In this document: positions 22,730 through 35,500 of the stretch, piece by piece
Layout of the letters: every line of letters starts with the position of its first letter
Numbering within the stretch: the first letter of the stretch is position 1
Source: Spirometra erinaceieuropaei
Taxonomy: Eukaryota > Platyhelminthes > Cestoda > Diphyllobothriidea > Diphyllobothriidae
Reading direction: 5' to 3'
NCBI GenBank assembly: GCA_902702965.1
Contig: CACRXP010000143.1
Coordinates: 901,023-965,022, forward strand
Length of the DNA: 64,000 nt
The notes under the pieces: model-generated
What the model was told of the DNA's origin: nothing
The model's database searches: none
Seen by the model: only the letters and a program-made list of their open reading frames with translations
Translations under genes and position numbers: made by a program

Positions 22730-25700
22730 TTCTAGAAACTGAAGAACGACCTCAGCGTCTTTTATTCTGCGCGCTTTTAACTCGGTCAATTTCAAGTCAC
22801 TCTGTGTGGTCAAGAGAAGGAAGTGAAAGATGAGATATTATGGTGCGGCTAAAAATTAATAACTCGTGGGACTTTTAATATTTTTCTGATAAAATCCGCA
22901 GAGATGCAAACTTAGAGTCCGGGCACTGTAGGGCAGCTAGTAGACGGAAGGAACTAGGCGGTCAAAGGAGTTCGGGCCGAGGCAACCACACTCTAACTAC
23001 AATATGGAGTCCGCAGTCAAAAATTAGAAGACTAGAGGTATAAAACGGTCACATGAGCAAACTGTCGTCCTCTGAGGGGTTTTTATTCTTCGAGATTTCC
23101 GTACTCTGGATGCTTCTGCAGCCAACTGGATTTTAAAAATTGAATTCCAAACAGCAATGTTCGCATCGTCGACAATTTACGACATCTTTTTTGCAGCACA
23201 TGAACTGCGGCATTATCAGTTCTGCATGCGAACTCAGAAAGATCGATCTTCTAGCAAACGAAACGGTTAGAACATATTCTACAAAGGCTGGGTCTCACTC
23301 CGAAACTTGAACATTACCTGTACGCTTGTTTCAAACCATTAGCTTAGATTTCTGTTAACTGAAGTACCGTTTAATCCGACAAGGTTTTTTCTGTCTGAAG
23401 TCCCGAGGTATTCGTACAGATTTCTGTTGCCTGAAGAATTCGGGCGTCTAAACGCCTTAGACCTTCTTTTGATTGCGTCTGCCTCCTTTTGTAGAATACT
23501 GTATCCCGGACTCTAGCTCATAAAGATGTGGGAAATGCAGAAGTGTACGATCCATCAATTCCGCAGGATAAAAGAAGGGAGCGGGGAGTGGGATCGATCC
23601 TCCAACCCCCCCCCTTTCCCGCAGAGAACGCCTTAACCTGTCATCCATCGACGCCGGTGAGATGGCCTCTACGAATATTAATTGCGTTTGCCCTGTAGTT
23701 GGAAGATATATCGGACTTGGCCATGAACATTGTGCACTTGCAACTCCATGTGTCCAGCATGGATTCACGTCGGGCAGGGAGGATCTAACGAATGCAATAC
23801 GCCAGAAGTGGCTCAGAATAGGACAGATGTGCCCCGCGACGCAAATTCTCCACGACTACACAGGATTTTCTACCAGATGCCGAACCTTAGACTTTTGTGC
23901 GCGGTGTAAATATTGTCGTGATTTTGCGTTAAACATTACATCGTTGGGGGCGAATATGAACCTCTTCATAGATCTCATTGCATTGTTACTAAAGTATGAT
24001 AAATTCAGGTCAAATGATAAATTCAGCAGCAGCCAACAGATAGTTCTTAAACTGAGAGAGTTGACTAACAGCAACCCATGGATAGAAGGGTTACCGTTTC
24101 AGGAGATCGCTAGCTGCAGAAATAAAAAAATTGCAACGAGAAGAGGTAACGACAACATGAACATACAGCCTCACCCTCACCAAGAGCGGTGGTAAACGAC
24201 ACTCCAAAATCGCAAACTGAGTTGTGCTAGGCACAGCTTCTGAGTTAATTACTAGATGGCGAAGATTAGCACCGACCTCCTACCGCGGGAGGTAGGAGTA
24301 CCTGTAAAATGCAAGTGGAGGAAAATCGTAATCATCAGCAGGATCATATGGGGCCGACAGTCTGATATCACTGGCGATAAGGCTCAAGAGAAGAAAGTGA
24401 TACTAATTATTGGTAGGCCCGGCTGAAACGTTCAAATAATGACGAGGAGTATGGAATCAGATATCTCTACAAAATCAGTTCAACAATAGCATTAATGGCT
24501 ATATGAACCAGCACTTAGCTAAGTTTACCTCCTAAAAACGCAACAGTTGGGACTGGTAAATAGGGAAAGAACGAACGAGTAGACTGCATGCGAGATTAAA
24601 CTTATATCTTTGAACATCGGTGAAAGAGCCAGGAATCATTTGATCACGTCACACCTTTTTCTTCCTCCTTCGAAAGCTCAGGACGCTTGCTGATGATATA
24701 TGTCTTTCAGTCACGACTGCTCTATCCAACGATGCCCGTGGTTAGCTGATAGAAAGTAGGCACCTCCCGTTTCCCCCTCATGCGTTTCGCCATCTGCCCG
24801 CATACTTTATCAAGGCACAGCTAGGACTCCACCATGGGTCCGAAGGCCTGTGATAGGCGTCCATTTCGATTTGCCGATACCGTCGGCGAGGTTGGCTGCC
24901 CATCCGCTAACAGTTTTTCATATCAAGGCTGCATATTTTAAAAGCATTGACTGATCACTGTACAGTCTCTGCCTACTTGTCCTAAAATTCACTCTAAAAT
25001 ATATTTTAAGTGCTATGTCAGTACTCTTAGGGATACTAAATAAAACACTTTATTTGTTTTCGAGTTTAGTGGGTGAGATCTTGGTTTCCGCCACCGTCTC
25101 GGCAAACTTTGGGTTGAATCAGAGGAGGTTCAGTTAGGTAATGGCGGATGGGGGGGGGTAATGCAGAAGGCGGATAAGACCGATGCGCCGTTAAACATTG
25201 CAACGACGTGCAAAAAGAACGGAAAATGTTTAAACCTCTGCTCAGTCGCGTCACGTCAGTCCGGCCAAGTCCACCAAGTGCCCAGAACATTTACTTAAAT
25301 GACTGTAAACCAGTTTAGTTAACGAAAGATGTTTTTGCACATTACATTTCTTCTTATATTCAGAAAAGTATAAAATAAAATCTAGAGTAGACGACTTGGA
25401 AAAATATCGCCATTGGTACGCTCGTGCGAGCTGCAAGCTGATACCACTGACAAAACTGCGATTGCATGCACAGAAATCGAAATACCTTAACTCAGTACGA
25501 AGGCCACATATCGACAGAGGGACTCATGGATCCTCCAGCGACCCTATTCGATAGGACATTCTTTCAGAGCTTTGTTTGCGTCAACTAACTCTTCATCTTA
25601 AAAGTGCCGCAATCAGACTGCCTGTTCAATCATCTTTACCAGCGTCTTGAACTCTCTGATTTCCTAAATGAGACGAACGAACGAACTTGCTGTGGACTGA

Positions 25701-25769
25701 AAGCTTCTGTCACACATATGTCTACTCGCTTTCATCGATCTAATGTATAGGTCCTTCACTTCAGATTCA
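22730..25769. other. Intergenic between CDC37 and PSMA2, proximal part
   Basis: 5' flank of CDC37 and upstream sequence. Frames of up to 177 codons occur (23662-24195), without any recognisable domain. A short palindrome ACCTCCTACCGCGGGAGGTA is seen at 24277-24296. No repeat family from elsewhere in the window was recognised. Confidence 0.4.
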
Positions 25770-26110
25770 GGTTGTATGTGTTATTGGCTTTCGCCATCGA
25801 AAATGACCCCGGATCTTTGGTACGTTCGTTAGACCTCATTTAGAACACGGAATACCAGCATGGACGCCCTGAATGAAGAAAGACAGTGACCACATCGAGC
25901 AGGTGTAACGACGGGCGACAAAACTGGTGGATGATCTTAAGACTCTGTCATGTACCGAAAGACCGAACAAGCTCAGTTTGTTCCCCCTATGCAATGGACG
26001 AAGGAGATGCAGCCTGCTGTGCAAGTTCCGCATTGTCCGCAGACATGAATGTCAGCTTAAATCTGAAGATTTCCTAGAGTTTGCAAACATGGGCAACCTG
26101 TGCTTTTAAC
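25770..26110 (+). pseudogene. LINE reverse transcriptase C-terminal fragment
   Basis: Translation across several frames reads VRPHLEYGIPAWTPW, then DHIEQV followed by RRATKLVDDLKTLS and ERPNKLSLFPLC, then RRRCSLLCKFRIVRRHECQL. This is the conserved region after the RT catalytic core in CR1/jockey-like non-LTR elements. Frame changes are present and nothing upstream of this segment was recognised. It is a different LINE lineage from the one at 39860-43585. Confidence 0.75.
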
Positions 26111-26899
26111 CGCACGCGGTCAAACATAAATATACGTTATGGACCAACAAAACTTTCATATTGGTTAACGGGCATTTCGACCGGAAAATTCACTCTTAAA
26201 TGTAAAAGTGATTTCTGATACTATGGTTCTGCTTAGAAGCCCGTTGGATTGTTTGATTTAGATAACCGACGACTCTATGGCCATTAATGAAATTTACCTC
26301 CTGATTTAACTAGATATGTAGCGCACCCCTATACCTTTATATGCAGCATATTTTTAGAGGAGTAGACGAAACTCTTGTAAACCCTGTTGAGAACGTTACA
26401 TGTGGCATTCAAGTTTTTTTTAACTTCAGTCAGCAACATACACACTTTACAGAACATTATTGTAACAGCGTAAGACTGCAACCCGAACACCATTAATTTT
26501 TCTTTATGTCATGGGCCAAGTCCCAAATTGTGTTTTTTATGTACAGTTGATATTGTAGATGAAAGTATATACAGTCAGATTTGTATAGTTCAGTCATGAG
26601 AATGAGACCTTGGTGGAAGTCCAGTTAGGTCAACGGTACACCACCGAAAGCGTCAGTGGTCCGACATTCTTAGCCGGTATGGTAATGCTTAACAGTTCCA
26701 CATTCCGTACCAAACTATTTATATCAGCCACAGCGGCCAGCCTGCAAGTGACGTAAATTATGACTCCTCCTATTGGGCTTCGTCTGTCTCGCCTGAACTG
26801 CTTATATGCTCTAAGTGATATTTCTGAATTTGTGATATATTCTGTAGGCTAAATTTCTGTGAAAGACATGTCTTACTGGATTTAATGAACTAAGTACCT

Positions 26900-28330
26900 T
26901 AGTTCATCGAGTTTGTTTAAGAGGATTTGTACATTTGCAGAAATAACCTTCAATGATTGTCTCGTTGGAGGGGCCCGGTCTTCACTATGACAGGTTTTGA
27001 CCATAGAAAAGACTCCTTCATCTGGATTATTTGTCCATTTTTGATTCCCGGCCCTTTATATCCTTCAATTCGGATCTCAGTTCCCTTATTTTCAGTCATA
27101 CCTTTGCTTCGTTGTCTGATTGACTTACACCTCTTTGTGCGAGCTCCGTACCTTCTGACAGAAGCGCTGCTGGGGCTTCGCTTTCTAAAATAACTATTAG
27201 GGATCATGGAGATGTTCTTAGGCCACGACCTGGGTCCGCTTTACCTAGTCGGAAAGCTTTTTTACGACGAAGATTTCCCCATCCTTCAGGACGGCACTGG
27301 CGTATTGATGAAGAAGATCAAGGTCGTGCATTACCCGTTCGTTCGTAATGTAGGGCGTTAACTATGGGGCGCCCCTTATTACAACATTTTGCTTACGATT
27401 TATGGAAGAGCTCATTAGTGCCCCATCCGCGCTAGGACGATATAGCATCATTGTGGTGCTCCGGGCGGATGATGGCGCATCGGCGCTAGGCTGATTTTCG
27501 TCCGACTTAGGAGGTATAGGACATGGATCTTCATATGACGTACTTGCTCCGACATTGGGGATTTAACATTCATTTCCCTGCTGCAATGTACTGCACGAAG
27601 GGTTATAATGTTCTTTTCCATATATGTAATGTTTAGAGGACTTTGCAGCTGAGTTGACCTTGTGATAACAGCGTCACCTTCCAAAAATAACGGTGTCGTC
27701 ATTGTAATTTCTAGCCGATATTTCGAGGGCCACCCTGGCTTTCCCATCTTCATTGTACGATGACTTAGTACGTTGGTTACCGTAGCGTGTAACGAAATTT
27801 TACTTATTTGTTGCATTAGCGTCGACTGCCGCGTTATTCACCGGAACTGATTTGTCTGGAGTTTCCCCTGACGACATAACTCGCTTCCTCTTCCTGATCG
27901 GCTTCGAGATTTCCGTGCTTGTGCCTTCATTAGGAGGATATCCGTCGCTTGTCGATGGAAAAGGTGACGGATTAGTAAGTTATTCCATTTTATCGTGCTT
28001 CAGAATAGCCATAATGATGCTCGTCAGTAGGCCCTGCTTCTCTTCTAGCGTCTGGACTCACTTACTAAGTTCCTCACAACCGACACAGCGACCGACAATC
28101 GCAGAATCCGTACCGACTGTCATACGTTTTTTTAATGTCTGTTGGCAGTGCATTGGCTCTTATTTCCTGTAGTGTCTTGTGGAGTCTATTGTGCTTAAGC
28201 CCCTGGAGTCTGATGATTTCAGCGGCATTTTTTCGCAGAAGACTGCTAATGAATTAAAGGCCGTTCTCAAATTCTGTTCTGTAGTTAATAACTTAGTCTG
28301 AACAGCAGCTGACCGTCCATCCGCAGAGCA
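26900..28330 (-). pseudogene. Decayed minus-strand reading frame, unknown family
   Basis: On the minus strand, long stretches read like protein across small frame changes and stops. Examples are a Glu/Lys-rich segment around 28150-27990 (VGTDSAIVGRCVGCEELSK, QTLEEKQGLLTSIIMAI) and a Ser/Pro/Lys-rich segment around 27950-27850 (TSTEISKPIRKRKRVMSSGE). No family was recognised. A gag-like or lineage-specific gene remnant is possible. Confidence 0.35.
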
Positions 28331-29582
28331 GTCGTTAACATGTCGATCTCTAGGTTCGGATGTACCGAGTTCAAATCCCGCTTGTGTAACTTTTGCTAAT
28401 GCGTTTTTTTTTTATAACGGAGGGGCTCATTGCTGATCGTTTTCTATTTAAAATCAATTCTAGAATAGTGCTGGATATTTTCAACAAATTGTTGGGATAG
28501 ATACGTTGATAATTATGAAGTTAGATGGAAAACGATTCAGCCGTTTGTAGTTGTCGGTGTAGATGTAACTGTCAAGTAGATGCTCTTGTACAGATAGGTG
28601 ATGCGTAGAGACGGTAGAGACACATAATGCTGCGGGAGAAACAGTGAAAACAGAAATGGGATATACAGGCAGACCGACAAATGACTACGCGTCAGACTGT
28701 TCGGAAAATAATTCATAACGTACATCGCCCGTAAAATCCAAAAACTTCTAGACTGTAGTTCCCGTCGTATCTTGGATATTAATATCCAAGTTGTGTCGAC
28801 TCCGTATGATGCACCGACTTCACAACTGATGGTGAACGGTACCGCCTGGTGGACTGATTTTAATCCGTTGCAAACATGTTAATACAATGAATCCCTCAGA
28901 CCAGGGTGATTGTCGGGAAAAGTTTACTTACAAGTCTTTTGGTCAACAATTGAGTGGCCAGGGTTTGCCTGACAACAGAGTCGCGAACAGTAGCAGGTCA
29001 AAATGGAGAGGAGTTAGAGCAAGGGGCTGCTATAGTGAGTAGTATACAGACTTCGACTATATATTTTGTGGCCACAAAAGACGCGCTTCCTCTTGAACTG
29101 GATCCTCGCATCTCCCCCACCCAATAAAACAAAAGTAGATCTACTTTTGTTCCTTGAGAAACCAATTGACTTGGTCTTCATCAAAAGCTCCGCATGGCCT
29201 GTTCAATGCCACGTCCGCTGCATCATAGACAGCAGAAACCTATTAAGGTTTTCTTAAAGTTCTAAATGAGACGTCCGACGGTTTTTCTCTATGATCAAAT
29301 GCAGTGTTCACATGTGGGGCAAGTGTAATTGCCAGCCTCAGCAGTAACTTATAAGCACTGTTTTCACGTGTCCTGGAGAGAGACACATATTACTTCAAAT
29401 GCTTTGAACTTGACTCATTTAGACTGTTTATGATCTACTATCTACTGGGGATCTTAACGACTATGGGAAAAATGACTATCCGTGTCCTTGACATATTTTA
29501 TAACTAGTGGTTTGATTTTTTAACAGTCTTCTAAGCGCGCACATTGCATGTGGTGTGCGTTATTCCCGTTTCTTGATTAATC

Positions 29583-32500
29583 ATGACCGAGCGGTATAGT
29601 TTCTCTCTGACTACATTTAGGTAAGTCATCCATTAATTTTTGAAATAAATCAGTCCATCGGGAAAGCTTTTACAGATTGAGTATGCACTTAAGGCCGCAG
29701 ACTATGGGGCGCCCTCCGTTGGTATTAAAGCCTCCAACGGGGTCGTTCTGGCCGTTGAGAAGAAGTTTACGTCGGAGTTAATTGACGAATCGACTGTATC
29801 CCGTATTGAGCCCGTTACTAAAAATGTGGGGATGGTTTACAGTGGTCTGTCGCCGGACTATCGCGTATTAGTCAAACAAGCGCGAAAGCTGGCACAAGGT
29901 TACCAATTAGCGTACGGCGACTCAATCTCTCCGGAGCAGCTGGTCATTCGGATTGCAGCTGTAATGCAAGAATACACGCAGTCCGGGTATGTTTTTTCTT
30001 TCTAACCCCTTGCCAACGATCTTAACGGACTGATGAATTTGACACATACAGCTCTCGCTTTTGCATATTTTCTGGTTATTCATGAAATTTATCCCACTCT
30101 AGACTGAATTTATATAACCTAGTTGTGACTCTGAACCCTGCCTCTTTGGAAACCGCACAACGTCGTGTAAACTATGGGAGAGTAGGTTATACAGGATGTG
30201 GAGGAATCAATGGTAGGACAATTGTAGGTAGTAGCGAAAGCCTTAGCCGTAGATTTTGCGTTTAGTGATTGCTGTCGCAATGGAGAAAGGTGGTGGGAAG
30301 TCATCTCCTATTCGTTTTAGCCCGTTTTTGTCCTTTCATGTCCTCCAGCAATCGCTGTCGGTTTTACACAGTGGCGCTTTGGCTGTAATGTCTCCTAGTC
30401 TTATCAAACCTTGCTGGTTATTGCGGTTTCCTCAAGGAAGTAGTTGCCAGTTTTTTTCCATTTTCAATGCAATATGGGGGAATTTTTTAAATTTTAGTCG
30501 GGGGTATTACAGGAGCGGGTAAAGTAATGCTGGAAAGAAGGACTAAGAAATTAAAAATACGGTCTCGCCTTTCGGCTGAATGCGCTCAGTGTCTTTGAGA
30601 AGTGTGGTAAGGCCCATTCGCGTTTTGTTGGTCTTATTGTCCAGCCGGTCTAAAGGGTCCATGTTTGTCTCTCAGACGCCTTTCGAGCATGAGTGAGTTA
30701 TGAGCGTACCAACCGAGGGCTACGGGGGCCAATACTTCTGCCGGTGAACCTCGCCTATTGTACTCTGCAAGTTACTCGATGAACTGTCACCTTGCATATA
30801 GTCCAAAGTTAATTTATGATCTTAATCTTTAGATAGTCTGCTGGAGAATGACTACTCATGTCCCTGTTTATAATAAGCCCGTTTCCCTTCTGGTTAGGTT
30901 GTTAACACGTAGGATTCAAATTTGTGCACCTACGCTTACAGCGTCTGGACATATGCCTAATTCAACTGGTTCTCAGCACGTCAGAAACTTGGACGGATGG
31001 TTGTTGTCAGAAAGGCCAGTAGTGATGTTGAAACCGTCCCATTGTCATTACCAAAGTCTACCGATGGTTGCTCTGACAAGGATGTGCAGGTTTTGAGTTA
31101 TCAATTCCATCGGAATCTTTTTTGTGGTTCGTACCGGCTACAATTCATGCTCGCAGCATGCACTAAAATCAATTCTTCAGGCGGTCGTAGTATATTTTCA
31201 AACCAGTAAAGGTGATTATCCCTAAACAAGGGCGGGAGTGACGGACTTCCAAGCTTTGCTTCCATAATGTGTTTGGTACGGTATGCCACGTAATTGCCCC
31301 TACTCTATCGTCTGCTCACATTTTCCCAGTCTGCAGTGCTCACACACCTATAAGAAAACATTCAAGCCGCTGTCCTTCAAATGAAGTCTCAGCAGGAGGG
31401 AAAGAAACGGTCTCTGAATAGACCTGATTTGATTTATGAGCTTGACCATTCGTCCTCGCAAACTGGTAACCGCCTGTGTATCCGGCTCAATCGTAAGCCT
31501 GGTCAACTTCGTCTCTTCCCGTGTTGATTCACAAATACGCGAGCACTGAAGACGGCTTCTACCTGCTGTCTTCTTGAAGCATACAGTGACACGATTTGTC
31601 ATTGCAACCCGGGCCTGCGGAAGAAGCAACATTCAATAGTCGTAATTGATTTTGAAAATTCCTGAAGCAACCAGAGAAGTCTTGGTTTTACCTGTGGACT
31701 TCCGTTTAAGTAGCATGCACATACCCAATGCCTCCACTTGCCCCTGGCTTTTGACCGTAGTCTACTTGATGCGCCCGTGCCCACAGCTGGCTCAACTGGT
31801 GGTTCAGTCCAGTGTGCTGCGTAGCACACGCCAACGTGGTTGTCTATAAAAAGTCAACGCGTCGGGAGGAATAAAACACGGTCATTTGCGTTCATTGTTA
31901 ACTTTAACAGATGCTTGATAGCGCGCCAAATGTCGAGGGACACCAGCTTGATATTTCCCCGCTTTACTCCATTTTTTCGATCGCCGTCTTTTTCACTTCC
32001 ATCCTCTCCGTACATGGGTGCCTTCTGTCCAAACCTCAACACGCGAGGGTGGATGGCAGACTTTATGGTTTTCGCTCACAGACAAGACCGTTTTTATGTA
32101 CGGCAATTAGTATAATTTAATCGTCTCACTTTCTTAGTGGCGTGCGACCTTTCGGCGTGTCTCTTCTCGTCGCTGGGTGGGATCACGACGCCAACCGACC
32201 CTACCTTTATCAGTGCGACCCCTCGGTAAGTCATCACACTTGCCTCCATAAGTTCATAACTTCCATGCGAGTGGAGTCGTTGGGTACTTTTTCTGTCCAG
32301 TGGTGGGGTGGTTGGCAGTTGCACATTTGGTGCGATTATGCTTGGTATGGTTTGGTCAGTAGGAAGAAACCAGCCGTATTAGGATACATTTCCATGGCGT
32401 TTTGCACCAAACCCTCTGCTGTGCCTGATCTTATTTACAGTCGGCTCGCCCAGACCTGTCACTGGTCGACAGGGAGGGGGATAGGGAGTGACGCTGATCC

Positions 32501-35500
32501 TACGCCACGTATCCTCACTAGTTTGCGTCACGCATGGGTTACTCCCACTCCTCTAGGAGCTTGGTGGTCCTCATCGTTCTCGGTGGACGAAATATCGTCC
32601 AGTCGAAGTGCGGGGTGACGGAAGCCTTTGGAAGACAGGGCTGTCACCTGGCCTTGCAGCGAGCTAGACGGCGCGTCCACTGATAACGGGTAGTGGAATG
32701 GCCTACTGCGATGACTGACAGGAAACCGAGCAGATTCGAATCCGACAAATAGGTAGTCAGGACCGTACAGGCCTACTATGCCAGGCTCGGCGGACATCAG
32801 CATGGGGAATGATTTATTTATAAAACGGTCAAAAGCCCTGACGATATTACAACGTAGCGACTTTTGCCCGCTATTCAGCAAGACCTCACCCATCGTTCAG
32901 ATCGATCCCGGAACCCAAGTCGGTGTTATGGGGGCGAGAAAGGGACGGTCGTTTGATACGCTCACCATGGAGTCCAGGAGCTAAGGAAACCTCCCCGCTC
33001 AGTCTCTGTCCAGCGAGTTACGGCTTAGCCTTATTTTTGGCACGTGGTCCGCGCTGTCTAGATGGGCTTACCGAGAGCCAATGTCACCGATAGGATCAGT
33101 TTTCGCCCGGAGGCAATAACTCCTTTCACGTAGACTGACACCACACATAGGGCTGGTTTCTTATCCAGCAACAGCAGCAACCTAGGTCGATGGGCTATAT
33201 GTCAGGTATGCAGATAAGCTTTCCTCATCACTCAGGTAACCCGTGCTACCGGCCCATCGTACGAATTCTCAGAAGTCAAGGCACACACCTGACGACGCGC
33301 ACTATGTCTATCTTCCATAACATTGTCTGTTCGTTGTCAGAATCCGACACGAACAAAGTTCTGCAATCAAACATCCTCCACTACTTTAGACAAGTATAAA
33401 GTGTGTGATCTGGGTCTGAAGAAGGTAACCTGTGGGAATTTTCTTACAGGAATTGCGGTAATAGGAGTTATATGGGTGTGGCCTCATAGAAGTGTACTGG
33501 AAACGCTTTAAGGGAAAGCTATTCGGAGGCTCCGTGTCCGACAGAGTGGTGTTACCCCACGTGGACCAGGTACAGTACCACTCCTAGACTGAAAATCGCC
33601 GGCCTAGAGAAGGCATTGAAGACTTTTCTATCCCATATTGAGACGTAGAGGAGTAGGTCGTGTCGAAATTTTCTCCGTTGGGTGTTCGGACGTGACGTCG
33701 ATGTAGGCGGTGGGACTATGTATAGGTAGACCCCTCATGTGTCCCCTCAACTACGGACAAATCATTTTCCTAAAAAGTTGCGTTTATGAGGTATAAAACA
33801 ATTTTTTGCAGCACCGCGTCCTTAGAATGATTTAGTTCGAAAAATTAAAGCGATCCCCCACCGTCTCCGACACAGTTTTTTTCAACATTTGTGGAAAAAC
33901 AGTCAAATGATCAAACTGAGGGCGGGCCACTTATTACGCTGCTGAAGGAATGGTTGCCGCACCGATAAGAGCGCCTCTAGTTGCTCAGCGGCTGCTTCCG
34001 AATGAACCCAGAGTGACCCTTTCTAAAGTTGTCCGCGCAAAGTTCCATTGTCTATGCATTGTCCTCTGCTGCTGAAACTCTAGTAGTAATCTGAAATCTT
34101 TGAAACAACAGTCCTGAATGAAGATGGGTTGTTAGCTGAAGTCCGCGAGAGCTATTCTGCTGTTACATATGAGGAACTTTGTATATTTCAGAATGTGTGG
34201 CATATTGGACTTGTCTCGTAAGATTGGTCCAATGCTGCTTTGCCTTCTTCAAAAGGAAGACAAGAGGGAATGCTGAAACTAGCCTTGCCAACGTGACCTC
34301 AAATATCTTTGCGTGTATCATCCTCAACCACGTTCATCTCATCGGGGAACACGAATAATAAAAAACCAGGACGGTTTCCGACCTGTATCGACCAAATGTC
34401 CATTGTGATGAATCGTAGTGTGTCTTCTATTTCCTTGCTTTTACCGTGGCGCTTGACCTCAACCAAAAGGACTGTCTAAGGAGGGGGGAGGGTCGTGTTG
34501 ACTGATATGTCCCGAAACCAATGAACCGGGCCAAGGCATGCTCTAACCCCACACGAACACAAGCCCAAGCTTACTATTATGGAAACGAATGCTTCGGTGT
34601 TAACACTAGCGTCTGACAGAGTTGTGTCCTCTTGCCAGTCCTCAGAGTATGCGGCAGACTCAGATCTGAAGATGAAGATAGGCTCTCCGGAACAGGTTTA
34701 TTTAAGTGCTGACGCTTCGAAGAGCTGGGTCGGCTCTTCATTGTCAAAGCGTAAAATGCGCTTAATCGATCAGAAATTTAAGTTAAAGTGGCATCTTGTG
34801 TTGGTCGGCCTCATGCTGATAGATTTTTCTCTCCTCTCGCTGTCTCGGCCTCTCGGCAGATGGTTGACGGGCGCTTTGCCGGCGTGCTTTGTGAGTCACC
34901 ACTCCGTTGGGGAAAGCTGATGAAAACTTTGTCGGGAGGTCAGTCTGGCGGTTCTTGTTCTTCCTCACCGAGTAAACTCGCCGTCGTGATATCTCCTTAC
35001 GGCCTTCTTAAGTCCGGTGTAGTTGTTTTTTTCCTGAGTTCTACGATTGTGATGATGTAGGACTTTGTAAGCTGCAGGACGGTTCAGATGCCCGTCGATG
35101 GAGTTTACATCAGAGGACTACGCCTCGAGATTTAGCCACTCTGCTCTTGTGTTGCCCCGGCCTATTATGATAGCCCTCTGGAGATCGAACGTATGCCCAG
35201 TTTCTCCAACGTGTGTTGATAGTTGAGGGTTAGGGTCTAACCTCCGAGTGGCCGATTTGTGCTCTTGTAGGCGAGTTTGCAATTTTCGCCCGGTTTCGCC
35301 CACATAGTTGCAGTCGCCCTCATTGCAATTTATTTTGTAGATGATTGCTGAGGTTTCAGCGGGTGAAAATGGGTCCTTAGGCTGCATCAGGCGACGTCGA
35401 ATTGTTGCTTGGGGTCGATGGGCTATGCCTGCTCTGGTGGGTTGTAACAGTTGCGAGACCGCTTCAGAGACCCCTTTAACGTAAGGAATGGCTCTCCAGT

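Noticed and set aside
23662..24195. 177-codon plus-strand frame as a candidate gene
   Set aside because: No domain or family resemblance, irregular composition and no support from neighbouring exons.
27250..27375. Two short matches to the PSMA2 exon 2 region (GGAAAGCTTTT and ACTATGGGGCGCCC)
   Set aside because: Spacing differs from the exon, intervening sequence is unrelated, and 11-14 base matches are expected by chance in a window this size.
32142..32618. 158-codon plus-strand frame
   Set aside because: Its start overlaps PSMA2 exon 3 and the rest is intron read-through past the GTAAGT donor.
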